A stretch of 41,684 nucleotides of DNA from the NCBI GenBank assembly GCA_031316315.1, contig JADBEO010000036.1, positions 1 to 41,684 on the forward strand, written 5' to 3'. The notes under the pieces were generated by a model, which saw only the letters and a list, made by a program, of their open reading frames with translations, was not told the origin of the DNA and made no database searches. A program made the translations under genes and the position numbers. Positions 1-7,837 of the stretch are shown one piece after another. The stretch's first letter is position 1. Every line of letters starts with the position of its first letter. Source of the stretch: Chelatococcus sambhunathii. GTDB taxonomy: Bacteria; Pseudomonadota; Alphaproteobacteria; Rhizobiales; Methylopilaceae.

Positions 1-35
1 TCCCCACCCTACCCTCCCCTCGGAGAGGGGAGGGA
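1..35. repeat. Repeat family C, copy 1 (C-rich palindrome)
   Basis: Short element built from a run of CCCTCCCCT followed a few bases later by AGGGGAGGG, preceded by TCCCCACCCTA. Nearly the same sequence occurs at 38638-38672, and its reverse complement at 38553-38587 and 41641-41674. It lies outside coding sequence. The left edge may continue beyond the window. Function is unknown; a hairpin in RNA or a nucleoid-protein site are both possible. Confidence 0.75.
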
Positions 36-179
36 TTCTGAAGCGTTCGCGCCCATGCGCGCAGCGCCCATCGGCTGGAAACCCTGCTCTGGCGCACCAG
101 CTTTTGTGAGCGCTAAGCTTCGGCTCGAACAAGCGCCGGAGCGGCGAGAACGCCGCCCGCGAGGGAAGGACGCCGCCAG

Positions 180-1106
180 GTGAGCACGCTGCTGATTTCG
201 CATCCCGCATTCGCGCGGCATCTCGTGCCGCCGGGCCATCCCGAGCGGCCCGAGCGGATGCGCGCGGTCGAGGAGGCTCTGTGCGCGGAGGCCTTCCAGA
301 CGCTGGCGCGCGAGGAAGCGCCGCTCGGCGAGGCGGAGCTCGCGGCGCTCGCCCACCCGCCCGCTTTCGTCGAGGCGCTGGAAGAGGCGCGGCCGCGCGA
401 GGGCATGGTCCGCATCGACGGCGACACCACCATGAGCCCCGGCACCTGGGAGGCGCTGCTGCGCGCGCTCGGCGGCGCGACCCACGCCGTCGACGAGGTG
501 GTGAGCGGCGCGCACAAGAACGCCTTCTGCGCCATCCGTCCGCCCGGCCACCACGCCGAGGCTCAGGTCGCGATGGGCTTCTGCTTCTTCAACTTCGTGG
601 TCGTCGCGGCCCGGCACGCGCAGAAGAAGCACGGGCTCGAGAAGGTCGCGATCGTCGATTTCGACGTCCATCACGGCAACGGCACGCAGGCGCTGGTCTG
701 GTCCGACCCGTCGATCTTCTACGCCTCGACCCACCAGATGCCACTGTTTCCAGGCACCGGCGCGCGCTCGGAGACCGGCGTCGGCAACATCGTCAACTGC
801 CCGATGCGTTCCGGCGACGGCGGCTCGAAGTTCCACGAGGCCTTCGACCAGGCGATCCTGCCGTCGCTGAGGACCTTCTCGCCCGACCTCATCATCGTCT
901 CGGCGGGCTTCGACGCCCATGAGCGCGACCCGCTCGGCGGGCTGATGCTGCGGGCTGACGACTACGCTTGGATGACGCGCGCGCTGCTCGATGTCGCGCA
1001 GGAGACCGCCGGCGGGCGGGTGGTCTCCGTGCTCGAAGGCGGCTACGACCTCAAGGGGCTCGGCGATTCCGCCGCGGCCCATGTGAAGGCCCTGATGGGT
1101 TCATGA
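180..1106 (+). CDS. Histone deacetylase family protein (class II-like amidohydrolase)
   Basis: Zinc-dependent deacetylase of the arginase/HDAC fold, 308 residues, probably cytoplasmic. Bacterial members act on acetylpolyamines, acetoin-related compounds or acetyl-lysine; the substrate cannot be told here. The active site is complete: RPPGHH with the tandem histidines at 124-125, the zinc ligands Asp162 and His164 in DVHHGNGT, the third ligand Asp245 in SAGFDAH, and the catalytic-type Tyr289 in EGGYD. The start is GTG, directly after an AGG, with a further purine-rich GAGGGAAGGA about 10 bases upstream. It is followed on the same strand by xseB, an association common in alphaproteobacteria, but a long palindromic repeat separates the two, so co-transcription is uncertain. 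Confidence 0.93.
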   Translation: MSTLLISHPAFARHLVPPGHPERPERMRAVEEALCAEAFQTLAREEAPLGEAELAALAHPPAFVEALEEARPREGMVRIDGDTTMSPGTWEALLRALGGATHAVDEVVSGAHKNAFCAIRPPGHHAEAQVAMGFCFFNFVVVAARHAQKKHGLEKVAIVDFDVHHGNGTQALVWSDPSIFYASTHQMPLFPGTGARSETGVGNIVNCPMRSGDGGSKFHEAFDQAILPSLRTFSPDLIIVSAGFDAHERDPLGGLMLRADDYAWMTRALLDVAQETAGGRVVSVLEGGYDLKGLGDSAAAHVKALMGS

Positions 1107-1120
1107 CGAGCGGAGGCGGA

Positions 1121-1238
1121 CTGCGTGCTTCGAGACGCCTTGCTTCGCAAGGCTCCTCAGCATGAGGAACGTTTGTAATGGCGCCAACCTCCCTCATGCT
1201 GAGGAGCCGGCCATGGGCCGGCGTCTCGAAGCACGCAG
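1121..1238. repeat. Repeat family A, copy 1 (long imperfect palindrome)
   Basis: Outer arms CTGCGTGCTTCGAGACGCC (1121-1139) and its exact reverse complement (1220-1238), with inner arms GCTCCTCAGCATGAGG (1152-1167) and CCTCATGCTGAGGAGC (1192-1207). The whole unit can fold into a long stem. A second copy lies at 19965-20105 with the same conserved arms and a different centre. It separates the deacetylase gene from xseB. This is a dispersed intergenic palindrome of the REP/mosaic type common in Rhizobiales. Confidence 0.9.
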
Positions 1239-1284
1239 TTCTTCTCCACCATCTTGAAGCGCCCCGATCCACGAGTTCTCGCCC

Positions 1285-1533
1285 TTGACCGACGCTCCGC
1301 CCGACCTCTCCACGCTCTCCTTCGAGGCCGCGCTCTCCGAGCTGGAGAAGATCGTCGCGCGCCTCGAACAGGGTCAGGTCCCGCTCGAGGAGTCGATCGC
1401 CATCTACCAGCGCGGCGAGGCGCTCAAGGCGCGCTGCGACGAACTGTTGAAACGCGCCGAGGCGCGGGTCGAGACCATCACGGTCGGAGCCGACGGGACG
1501 CCGACCGGCCTCAGGCCGCTCGACCCGCAATGA
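1285..1533 (+). CDS. xseB: Exodeoxyribonuclease VII small subunit
   Basis: Small subunit of exonuclease VII, which with several copies around one XseA degrades single-stranded DNA to oligonucleotides. The 82-residue product matches the family: [20 protein letters not shown] in the first helix, then the conserved [15 protein letters not shown] and a final helix with [13 protein letters not shown]. Length is normal. Translation is assigned to TTG at 1285 because the conserved region begins about 10 residues later and no ATG or GTG lies suitably upstream. xseA is not in the window. The next gene, a CorA-like transporter, starts 19 bases downstream and may be co-transcribed; many relatives have dxs nearby instead. 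Confidence 0.93.
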   Translation: MTDAPPDLSTLSFEAALSELEKIVARLEQGQVPLEESIAIYQRGEALKARCDELLKRAEARVETITVGADGTPTGLRPLDPQ

Positions 1534-1552
1534 CGCGCCGGCGGTTCGCCCC

Positions 1553-2536
1553 ATGCTGATCGCCTATGCGGCGCGCGGCGGAAGCCTCGAGAAGATCGAT
1601 GCCCCGATCGACGCGCCGCTGCCGGACGACGTGGTCTGGGTGGACCTGCTCAAGCCGACGCCGGAAGAGGACGCCTTCGTCGAGCGGGCGATCGGCGCGA
1701 GCGTGCCCACCCGCGAGGAGATGGTCGAGATCGAGCCGTCGAGTCGCCTCTATGCCGAGGGCGCCGGCCGCTACATGACCGCGCTGCTGCTCTGCGTCGC
1801 CGATCATCCGACGCCGCGGCTCGCCCCGGTCACCTTCATCTTGACGACGCGCGCGCTCGTCACGGTGCGCTACGACAGCCCGAAACCGTTCGAGTGGTTC
1901 GCGGCGCGGGCCTGCAAGTCGCAGACGGGGACGCCTTTCGGACTGGCGCCGGAAGGGCTGCTGCTCGGCCTGTTCGATGCGGTGATCGACCGGGTCGCCG
2001 ACATCCTCGAACAGGTCGGGGAGGAGGTCGATTCGCTCTCGCAGACCATCTTCCGCCGCGCGGGCGCGAACGCCTATCGCAAGCCCTATCAGGATCTGAT
2101 GAAACGGATCGGCGCGAAGGGCGACCTGAACTCCAAGGCCCGCGAGAGCCTCGTCACGCTCCAGCGCGTGCTTCTCTACTTCTCCGCCGAGATCAACGGG
2201 GCGAAGCCGTCGAAAGACGCAGTGAAGCAGATCAAGCCGATGCAGCGCGACGTCTCATCGCTGGTCGAGCACGCCAACTTCCTCAACGACAAGATCACCT
2301 TCCTGCTCGACGCGATGCTCGGCCTTGTCGGGCTGGCGCAAAACGACATCGTGAAGCTGTTTTCCGTGATGGCGGTGGTGTTTATGCCACCGACTCTCGT
2401 CGCCTCGATCTACGGCATGAATTTCGAACACATGCCGGAACTTGGCTGGCGGTTTGGCTATCCTTATGCGCTCGGGTTGATGATCCTCAGTGCGATATTA
2501 CCGTATGTTATATTCAAATGGCGACGCTGGCTCTAG
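1553..2536 (+). CDS. CorA family divalent-cation transporter
   Basis: Inner-membrane magnesium (or cobalt/nickel/zinc) channel of the CorA superfamily, 327 residues. A cytoplasmic alpha/beta N-terminal domain (about 1-150) is followed by long helices (about 150-265). Two C-terminal membrane segments (about 269-288 and 303-322) flank the selectivity signature YGMN at 287-290, followed by FEHMPEL in the periplasmic loop. The basic tail FKWRRWL fits the cytoplasmic C-terminus. All key elements are present and length is typical. I give no gene symbol because CorA and ZntB-like members cannot be separated reliably by eye. Confidence 0.92.
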   Translation: MLIAYAARGGSLEKIDAPIDAPLPDDVVWVDLLKPTPEEDAFVERAIGASVPTREEMVEIEPSSRLYAEGAGRYMTALLLCVADHPTPRLAPVTFILTTRALVTVRYDSPKPFEWFAARACKSQTGTPFGLAPEGLLLGLFDAVIDRVADILEQVGEEVDSLSQTIFRRAGANAYRKPYQDLMKRIGAKGDLNSKARESLVTLQRVLLYFSAEINGAKPSKDAVKQIKPMQRDVSSLVEHANFLNDKITFLLDAMLGLVGLAQNDIVKLFSVMAVVFMPPTLVASIYGMNFEHMPELGWRFGYPYALGLMILSAILPYVIFKWRRWL

Positions 2537-2612
2537 GAGGTCGCTTACCTTTTCTTATTGTCGATGACGTAAAGGTCGAGGCCGATATGTGGCGCGCGGC
2601 CGGCTTTCCAGG

Positions 2613-4970
2613 ATGGAACAACTCATACCAGCGATCAGCAGCCTGAGCCTGAACGGCTTCGGCTTTCTGGCCGCGTTTTGCCTTGCGGGCGGCGCGCTGG
2701 CCGCTCCGCTGCTGGAGCATTGCAGATCCGCCTCCACGCCGCGTGCGCGGCTGGCGGCGCTGGTCGCGTCCGTGATCGCTCTGGGCGCGATGGCCTGGGG
2801 CGCGCATGTGGCGACGGTCGCGACGATCGACCCTGCGCTGGGCGCTCAGGTCGATCTCCGCATGACCCTGGCTTCGCTCGCGATCGCGCTCATCATGGCC
2901 GGGATCGCCGAAGCGATGCTCGGCGAGAAGGGACAGCCGCTGATCGCGGCCTGCGCGGGCCTCGCGCTCGGAGCCGGCGCGGCCGCAGCCTTCTATGTCG
3001 GCGCCGCGGGGCTGCGCGGCCCCGGCCGGTTCGTCGTCGATCCGGTGGTTCTCGGCGCAGCGGGGCTCGCGGCCGGCGCGCTGGCCGGGGCGGGGCTCGC
3101 GTTCGGCTCCGTGACGCGCGGCACGGTCGCGCGCAGCGTGGTCGGCCTCGCGATCGCGGCCGGCGTCATCGTGTTTCACACGGTCGCGGTCCACGCCCTG
3201 CAGTTCTCTCCGGGCTTGCGCGTCCCGCCGGCGTCCGCCTACGCGGCGCCGGCCTCGCTGCTGATCGACATCGGCCTGATTATCGGCGGCGTCGCGCTCG
3301 CCCTCGCGGCCGGCGGGCTCGTCATGAGCGGCGACGTGCTGGCCCTGCGCTCCGCCGCGCGCGACCGAACCTTCGCGGATCTGACGGGCGAGGGCATCGT
3401 GATCTGCGAGGGAGCGCGCATCGTCGACATGAACGCCGCGGCGGGACGGCTGCTCGGGCTCGATCCGGCGGTGCTGCGCGGTCGGGCCTTCCGGGATTTC
3501 GTCGACGCCCCGGACCCCGACAGGGTGCTCTCGGCGAGCCTCGCCAAGCCGCAGGAAGTCGGCCTGCGCTCGATGGGCGGGGAGGGAGGCTACGTCGAAG
3601 TCTCCAGCCGCGACCTCGTGATGGACGGCCGCTCGAGGCGCGTCTTCACGCTCCGGGATCTCTCGGAGCAGAGGCGCAAGGAGCACCAGATCCGCCATCT
3701 CGCCTATCACGACCCGCTGACGGGCCTCGCCAACCGCGCGGCCTTCAACGAGGCGCTGGGCGCCGCGCTGAAGCGGGGCGGCGAGGTGGCGCTGTTCTGC
3801 GTCGACCTCGATCGCTTCAAGGAGGTCAACGACGTCTTCGGCCACTCCGCGGGCGACGAACTGCTCCGCACGGTCGCGAGCCGCATCATGGCGGCCGCCC
3901 CGAACGCGATGACGTTCCGTCTCGGCGGCGACGAGTTCGTGGTGATCGGCACCGGGCCCGACGCCGGCGACGCCGACAAGCTCGCGCTGCGGCTGACAGA
4001 CCGTCTGAACGTCGAGACCGTGATCGCTGGGCGGACGATCAGGTCGGGCGCGAGCGTGGGCTACGCCGTCTATCCGCATCACGGCTCGACCGTGGACGCG
4101 CTGTTCTCCAACGCCGACGCCGCGCTCTACCGCGCCAAGGCCGACGGTCGCGGCCTCGCGCGCGGCTTCGAACCGGACATGGATTTGGCGCTCCGCGAGA
4201 AGCGCGCCCTGCAGCAGGACCTCGCGACCGCGATCTCCCGCAACGAGATGTTCCTGCACTGGATGCCGCAGGCGCACACCCAGTCCGGCGAGGTCGTCGG
4301 CTTCGAGGCGCTGATTCGCTGGAAGCATCCGACGCGCGGGGTCGTTCCGCCGGGCGTTTTCGTGCCGGTCGCCGAGGAGACGGCGGCGATCGTGTCGATC
4401 GGCGAATGGGTGCTTCGGACCGCCTGCCAGACGGCGGTGCAGTGGTCGAAGCCCTGCAAGGTCGCCGTGAATCTCTCCCCCGTGCAGTTCCAGCACGGCG
4501 ACATCTGCGCGCTCGTCCATTCGATTCTGCTGGAGACGGGGCTCCCCGCCAACCGCCTCGAGCTGGAGATCACGGAAGGCGTGCTGCTCGACGATCTGAA
4601 CGGCGCCCTGAACGTGCTGCGCCGGCTGAAGGCGCTCGGCGTCCAGATCGCGATGGACGACTTCGGCACGGGCTATTCGTCGCTGTCCTACATCCAGTCC
4701 TTTCCGTTCGACCGGATCAAGATCGACGCCTCTTTCATCCGGCAGCTTTCGACGAGCCAGCAGGCCAAGGCGATCGTCCGCGCGATCGTCGCGCTCGGCG
4801 AGGCGGTCGGCGTCCCGATCACCGCCGAGGGGGTCGAGACGCCGGAGCAGCGGGCCTTCCTCGCCGAGCTCGACTGCGACGAGATCCAGGGCTACCTGGT
4901 CGGCCGCCCCAGCCCGGTCGTGAGCTTCGAGTCGCCTTTCGTCCGCCAGCGCGTGCGCGCAGCGGGGTGA
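2613..4970 (+). CDS. Membrane sensor diguanylate cyclase/phosphodiesterase (MHYT-like, PAS, GGDEF, EAL)
   Basis: Predicted cyclic-di-GMP turnover enzyme of 785 residues from the ATG at 2613; a GTG at 2589 would add eight residues. Residues 1-235 hold about seven hydrophobic segments whose spacing and remnants (AWGAHVATV, FHTVAVHALQ) recall an MHYT sensor whose signature histidine motifs have drifted. A PAS-like domain (about 245-345) follows, then GGDEF (about 365-530) with RLGGDEF at 438-442. The EAL domain (about 545-780) has FEALIRW around 564-570 and an intact DDFGTGYSS loop. Both catalytic motifs are intact. The RxxD inhibitory site usually found just before GGDEF is absent, so product feedback may be missing. 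The net direction of activity cannot be inferred. Confidence 0.9.
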   Translation: MEQLIPAISSLSLNGFGFLAAFCLAGGALAAPLLEHCRSASTPRARLAALVASVIALGAMAWGAHVATVATIDPALGAQVDLRMTLASLAIALIMAGIAEAMLGEKGQPLIAACAGLALGAGAAAAFYVGAAGLRGPGRFVVDPVVLGAAGLAAGALAGAGLAFGSVTRGTVARSVVGLAIAAGVIVFHTVAVHALQFSPGLRVPPASAYAAPASLLIDIGLIIGGVALALAAGGLVMSGDVLALRSAARDRTFADLTGEGIVICEGARIVDMNAAAGRLLGLDPAVLRGRAFRDFVDAPDPDRVLSASLAKPQEVGLRSMGGEGGYVEVSSRDLVMDGRSRRVFTLRDLSEQRRKEHQIRHLAYHDPLTGLANRAAFNEALGAALKRGGEVALFCVDLDRFKEVNDVFGHSAGDELLRTVASRIMAAAPNAMTFRLGGDEFVVIGTGPDAGDADKLALRLTDRLNVETVIAGRTIRSGASVGYAVYPHHGSTVDALFSNADAALYRAKADGRGLARGFEPDMDLALREKRALQQDLATAISRNEMFLHWMPQAHTQSGEVVGFEALIRWKHPTRGVVPPGVFVPVAEETAAIVSIGEWVLRTACQTAVQWSKPCKVAVNLSPVQFQHGDICALVHSILLETGLPANRLELEITEGVLLDDLNGALNVLRRLKALGVQIAMDDFGTGYSSLSYIQSFPFDRIKIDASFIRQLSTSQQAKAIVRAIVALGEAVGVPITAEGVETPEQRAFLAELDCDEIQGYLVGRPSPVVSFESPFVRQRVRAAG

Positions 4971-4990
4971 GGGGGCCGGGGGTCGGCCGA

Positions 4991-5602
4991 TCAGCTCCGC
5001 GCGAATACGAGAAGCGGCCCGACGTCGTGCCTGTCCGCCTGACGAAGCGCGGCGATATAGCGGGCTCGTGTGGCGCCCGGATCGACGAGATCGGCGGCGC
5101 CCCAGCTGAAGCGCTCTCCGCCGAGCGAGACCACCAACAGGTCGGCCAAGAAGCGCGAGATGCGGCCGTTGCCGTTTGGAAACGGGTGTATGGCGACCAG
5201 CCGGTGGTGAAAGCGGACAGCGAGCTCGTCGGGCGGGTAGGCTCCGCATGTGATCCATGCTTTCGCGTCGTCGACGAGAGCGCGCATGTCCATCGGGATT
5301 TGCGTCCAGGGCACGCCGATGTTCCGCTCGCTTCGACGATATCGGCCGGCCCAGCGCCAGACGTCTCCGAACATCCGCTTGTGCAGTCTCGTGATGTAGT
5401 CCTCGTTCAGCAGCTGCATGGGCCCGGGCGTGCCGCGCCGCCCGAGCACCGCGGCCCGAGCTTTCAGGATGTTGGCCAGTTCGGCGGCATTGAGCTCCGA
5501 CCGGAGCGTGATCCAGTGGGGGATCAACGCGTCCCGCTCGTCCTTGGTCAGCGGCGTCGCGTCGGCGTCGGCTTCGAACGGACCGGAGTCCGCGTTCGGC
5601 AT
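4991..5602 (-). CDS. Mobile mystery protein B (Fic domain)
   Basis: 203-residue Fic-fold protein matching the mobile mystery protein B family, which usually travels with mobile mystery protein A. Fic enzymes transfer AMP or other phosphate-containing groups to proteins. The active-site loop HPFPNGNGRISR starts at residue 139; the catalytic His139 and the phosphate-binding GNGR are present. The position normally Asp/Glu (HxFx[D/E]GNGR) is Asn143. Near the N-terminus T32-L-R-S-E36-L resembles the inhibitory [S/T]xxxE[G/N] helix with Leu in the last position. The start codon overlaps the stop of the upstream HTH gene by one base (TAATG), so the two are translated together. The 3' end faces the GGDEF/EAL gene. 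Confidence 0.88.
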   Translation of the reverse strand: MPNADSGPFEADADATPLTKDERDALIPHWITLRSELNAAELANILKARAAVLGRRGTPGPMQLLNEDYITRLHKRMFGDVWRWAGRYRRSERNIGVPWTQIPMDMRALVDDAKAWITCGAYPPDELAVRFHHRLVAIHPFPNGNGRISRFLADLLVVSLGGERFSWGAADLVDPGATRARYIAALRQADRHDVGPLLVFARS

Positions 5603-6072
5603 TACATGCGGTCCCAGAGCGAACGCGGGTCCAGTTCGTCGCGGATATAGGCGTCGAGTTGCTCGCGGCGGTCCGCCGGCGTCAGCGACTGATCCTCGAT
5701 CAGCATCGTGTGCTCGACGGGACGCAGCTGCTCCGCCGCCACCTCTCTTGCGCGCCGTTGGACGATCTGCTCGAGCGGTTCGTTCGGTATGAAGGCGTAG
5801 ACCAGCGTGCAGTTCATCGCTTCCGCGGCGCGGCGGAGGGTGGCGAGCTGGATCGCGCCACGGCCCTCGGATTTCTCGAGGTTGCTGACGGTCGCCTGGC
5901 TGACGCCGAGCCGGCCGGCAAGCTGCGTCGCTGTCATGCCGAGCGCCTCCCGGATCGCTTTGATCCAGCCTTTTGAGGGGACGGCGAGCGCATCGCGCTG
6001 CATGCGCGCCGGACCCAGTCGACGATCAAGGCCCTTGCGGGCGATGGCGGCTCGGGACGCAAACCGGCGCAT
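5602..6072 (-). CDS. Mobile mystery protein A (Xre-like HTH regulator)
   Basis: 156-residue DNA-binding protein of the mobile mystery protein A family. An N-terminal basic segment (RKGLDRRLGP) precedes a Cro/C1-type helix-turn-helix at about 38-80 (MTATQLAGRLGVSQATVSNLE). The family-typical stretch CTLVYAFIPNEPLEQIV follows, then a helical C-terminus. It is the first gene of a two-gene unit with the Fic protein. The known family pattern and the AT-rich repeat-bearing leader (6073-6182) suggest an autoregulated module resembling toxin-antitoxin loci, with this protein as repressor and possibly antitoxin. That role is inference; the family has no settled function. Confidence 0.88.
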   Translation of the reverse strand: MRRFASRAAIARKGLDRRLGPARMQRDALAVPSKGWIKAIREALGMTATQLAGRLGVSQATVSNLEKSEGRGAIQLATLRRAAEAMNCTLVYAFIPNEPLEQIVQRRAREVAAEQLRPVEHTMLIEDQSLTPADRREQLDAYIRDELDPRSLWDRM

Positions 6073-6182
6073 AACTCACGACCTATAGAGAATCCTCGAT
6101 GAAATAGATCATAAGCTATCTTATCGGAGATTTAAATAGCCCGCAGGCTGTCGATATAGATCAAAAAATAGCTTATAGACTA
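6073..6182 (-). promoter_or_regulatory. AT-rich promoter/operator region of the mmyAB pair
   Basis: Strikingly AT-rich for this genome. The octamer ATAGATCA occurs twice (6103-6110 and 6155-6162). The first copy is followed by ATAAGCTATCTTAT (6110-6123), an ATAAG-N4-CTTAT palindrome; the second by ATAGCTTAT (6167-6175), the reverse complement of ATAAGCTAT. Two related operator sites about 50 bases apart for the HTH protein are the simplest reading. Exact -35 and -10 boxes are not assigned. Confidence 0.6.
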
Positions 6183-6262
6183 TGCTCGCCGCTGTGGAAG
6201 CGTTGATCGGGCTGAACGCGCAGGACGGCGCGCGACGAGCCCACCGCTAGCCGCGGGGCGAC

Positions 6263-7165
6263 TCAGACGTGCTGGCCGCCGTTGATGTGGATCTCGGCGC
6301 CGGTGACGTAGGCCGAGCTGTCGGTGCAGAGGAAATAGACTGTTCTGGCGACCTCTTCCGGCGTGCCGAGGCGACGCAACGGAATCTGTGCGACCAGCTT
6401 GTCGGTGCCGGGCGACAGGATCGCCGTGTCGATCTCGCCGGGCGCGATGGCGTTCACGCGTACGCCGAGCGGGCCGAAATCCGCCGCCATCTCCCGGGTG
6501 AGCGCCGCGAGCGCCGCCTTCGAGGTGGCGTAGGCCGCGCCCGCGAAGGGATGGACGCGCCCGCCCGCGATCGAGGTGACGTTCACGATCGAGCCACGGG
6601 CCTCGGTCAGTTCGTGCGCCAGCCCGCGCGCCAGCATGATCGGCGCGAAGAAGTTCACCTGGAACACCGTCTTCCAGTCGTCGAGCGCGGTGTCGATCGC
6701 GTTCATGCGCTCCCGGTTCGGGCCCTTCGGCGAGATGCCGGCGTTGTTGACGAGCGCGTGCAGCGCGCCGCCCTCGAGGCGCTCGCGCACCTCGGCGATC
6801 GCCTCGACGGTGGAGTCGACGTCGGCGAGATCGACCTGGATGTGGTCCTCCGGCCCGGCGCCCCACGGGCATTCCTCGGGAAAGGCGTGTCGCGAGCAGG
6901 TGATGACGCGCCAGCCCGCCGCCGAGAACCGCTTCACGGTCGCGTGGCCGATGCCGCGGCTCGCGCCGGTCAGCAGCAGCGTCTTGCGCGGCTCGTTGGA
7001 GCCGGCCGCCTTTGGTCGCGGGGCCGGCCGGGAAACGGGCGCAGCCGGAGCTTCGACCGTCGCGGCCGGGGCGGCGGTCGTCTCGGGGACGCCCTCGCCG
7101 GCGCGCGCTCCGGTGAAGGGGCACATGCCCGGTTCGGGGGCCGGCTTGTCCTCTGGCGTGCTCAT
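6263..7165 (-). CDS. SDR family NAD(P)-dependent oxidoreductase with N-terminal extension
   Basis: Classical short-chain dehydrogenase/reductase of 300 residues. The Rossmann motif TGASRGIG lies at 66-73, NNAG follows after the fourth strand, and the catalytic Ser (VTSIAGG) and YATSK are present. The C-terminus GAEIHINGGQHV is typical. Substrate unknown. Unusually, about 60 residues precede the fold: a short segment with GMCPFTGAR near residue 14, then an Ala/Pro-rich, probably disordered linker. The start at 7165 was chosen because it lies 13 bases after the pdxH stop on the same strand; an upstream in-frame ATG at 7246 lies inside pdxH. The two genes are probably one transcript. Confidence 0.9.
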   Translation of the reverse strand: MSTPEDKPAPEPGMCPFTGARAGEGVPETTAAPAATVEAPAAPVSRPAPRPKAAGSNEPRKTLLLTGASRGIGHATVKRFSAAGWRVITCSRHAFPEECPWGAGPEDHIQVDLADVDSTVEAIAEVRERLEGGALHALVNNAGISPKGPNRERMNAIDTALDDWKTVFQVNFFAPIMLARGLAHELTEARGSIVNVTSIAGGRVHPFAGAAYATSKAALAALTREMAADFGPLGVRVNAIAPGEIDTAILSPGTDKLVAQIPLRRLGTPEEVARTVYFLCTDSSAYVTGAEIHINGGQHV

Positions 7166-7178
7166 GACGGTGAAGCCT

Positions 7179-7781
7179 TTACGGGTAGAGCCTCGTGCGG
7201 GTCCACGAGCCGTCCTCGGAGGTCCGCTCGAACAGCGCGCGATCATGCAGCCGGAACGCGCCGTCCTGCCAGAACTCGATGGAGATGGGGACGATGCGGA
7301 AGCCCGACCACCATGACGGCCGAGGGGGCTCCCGTCCCAGGAACTCCGTCTCGCGCGCGGCCACAGCGCGCTCCAGCGTCTCCCGGGAGTCGAGCGGCTG
7401 CGACTGGATCGACGCCCAGGCGCCGATGCGGCTGAGGCGCGGCCGCGTCGCGTAGTAGGCGTCGGCCTCCTCGGGCGTCACCCGTTCCACCGTGCCTCGC
7501 ACGCGCACCTGCCGGCGCAGCGACTTCCAGTGAAACAGCAAGGACGCCTTCGGGGTCGCATCGAGTTCGCGCGCCTTGGCGCTGCCGAGGTTCGTGTAGA
7601 ACACGAAGCCGCGGCGATCGTAGCCGTTCATCAGAACCATGCGGACGTCCGGCAGACCGGACGCGTCGACTGTCGCGAGCGCCATCGCGTTCGGGTCGTT
7701 CGGCTCGGCGGCCGTCGCCTCCTCGAGCCACGTCTCGAAGACCGGAAACGGATCGTCGGCCTGATGGAAGTCATAGGGCAT
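7179..7781 (-). CDS. pdxH: Pyridoxamine 5'-phosphate oxidase
   Basis: FMN-dependent enzyme oxidising pyridoxine or pyridoxamine 5'-phosphate to pyridoxal 5'-phosphate, the last step of vitamin B6 synthesis and salvage, cytoplasmic homodimer. The 200-residue product has normal length. It has the FMN-binding stretch around [17 protein letters not shown], the substrate/FMN region [21 protein letters not shown], and the family signature [14 protein letters not shown] near the C-terminus, ending TRLYP. It is divergent from the lipoprotein gene at 7838 and followed by the SDR gene after 13 bases. Confidence 0.95.
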   Translation of the reverse strand: MPYDFHQADDPFPVFETWLEEATAAEPNDPNAMALATVDASGLPDVRMVLMNGYDRRGFVFYTNLGSAKARELDATPKASLLFHWKSLRRQVRVRGTVERVTPEEADAYYATRPRLSRIGAWASIQSQPLDSRETLERAVAARETEFLGREPPRPSWWSGFRIVPISIEFWQDGAFRLHDRALFERTSEDGSWTRTRLYP

Positions 7782-7837
7782 TAACGGCTCCTCGCCTTTA
7801 ATCGGCCGGCGATCGAGGGATTTTGTCGAGTTCTGTG

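Noticed and set aside
4971-4990. Terminator between the GGDEF/EAL gene and the Fic gene (GGCCGGGGGTCGGCC)
   Set aside because: A five-base-pair stem without a U tract is too weak to call.
2514-5258. 914-residue open frame on the minus strand opposite the GGDEF/EAL gene
   Set aside because: Arg/Asp/Glu-rich low-complexity translation typical of antisense frames in GC-rich DNA; the plus strand holds clear domains.
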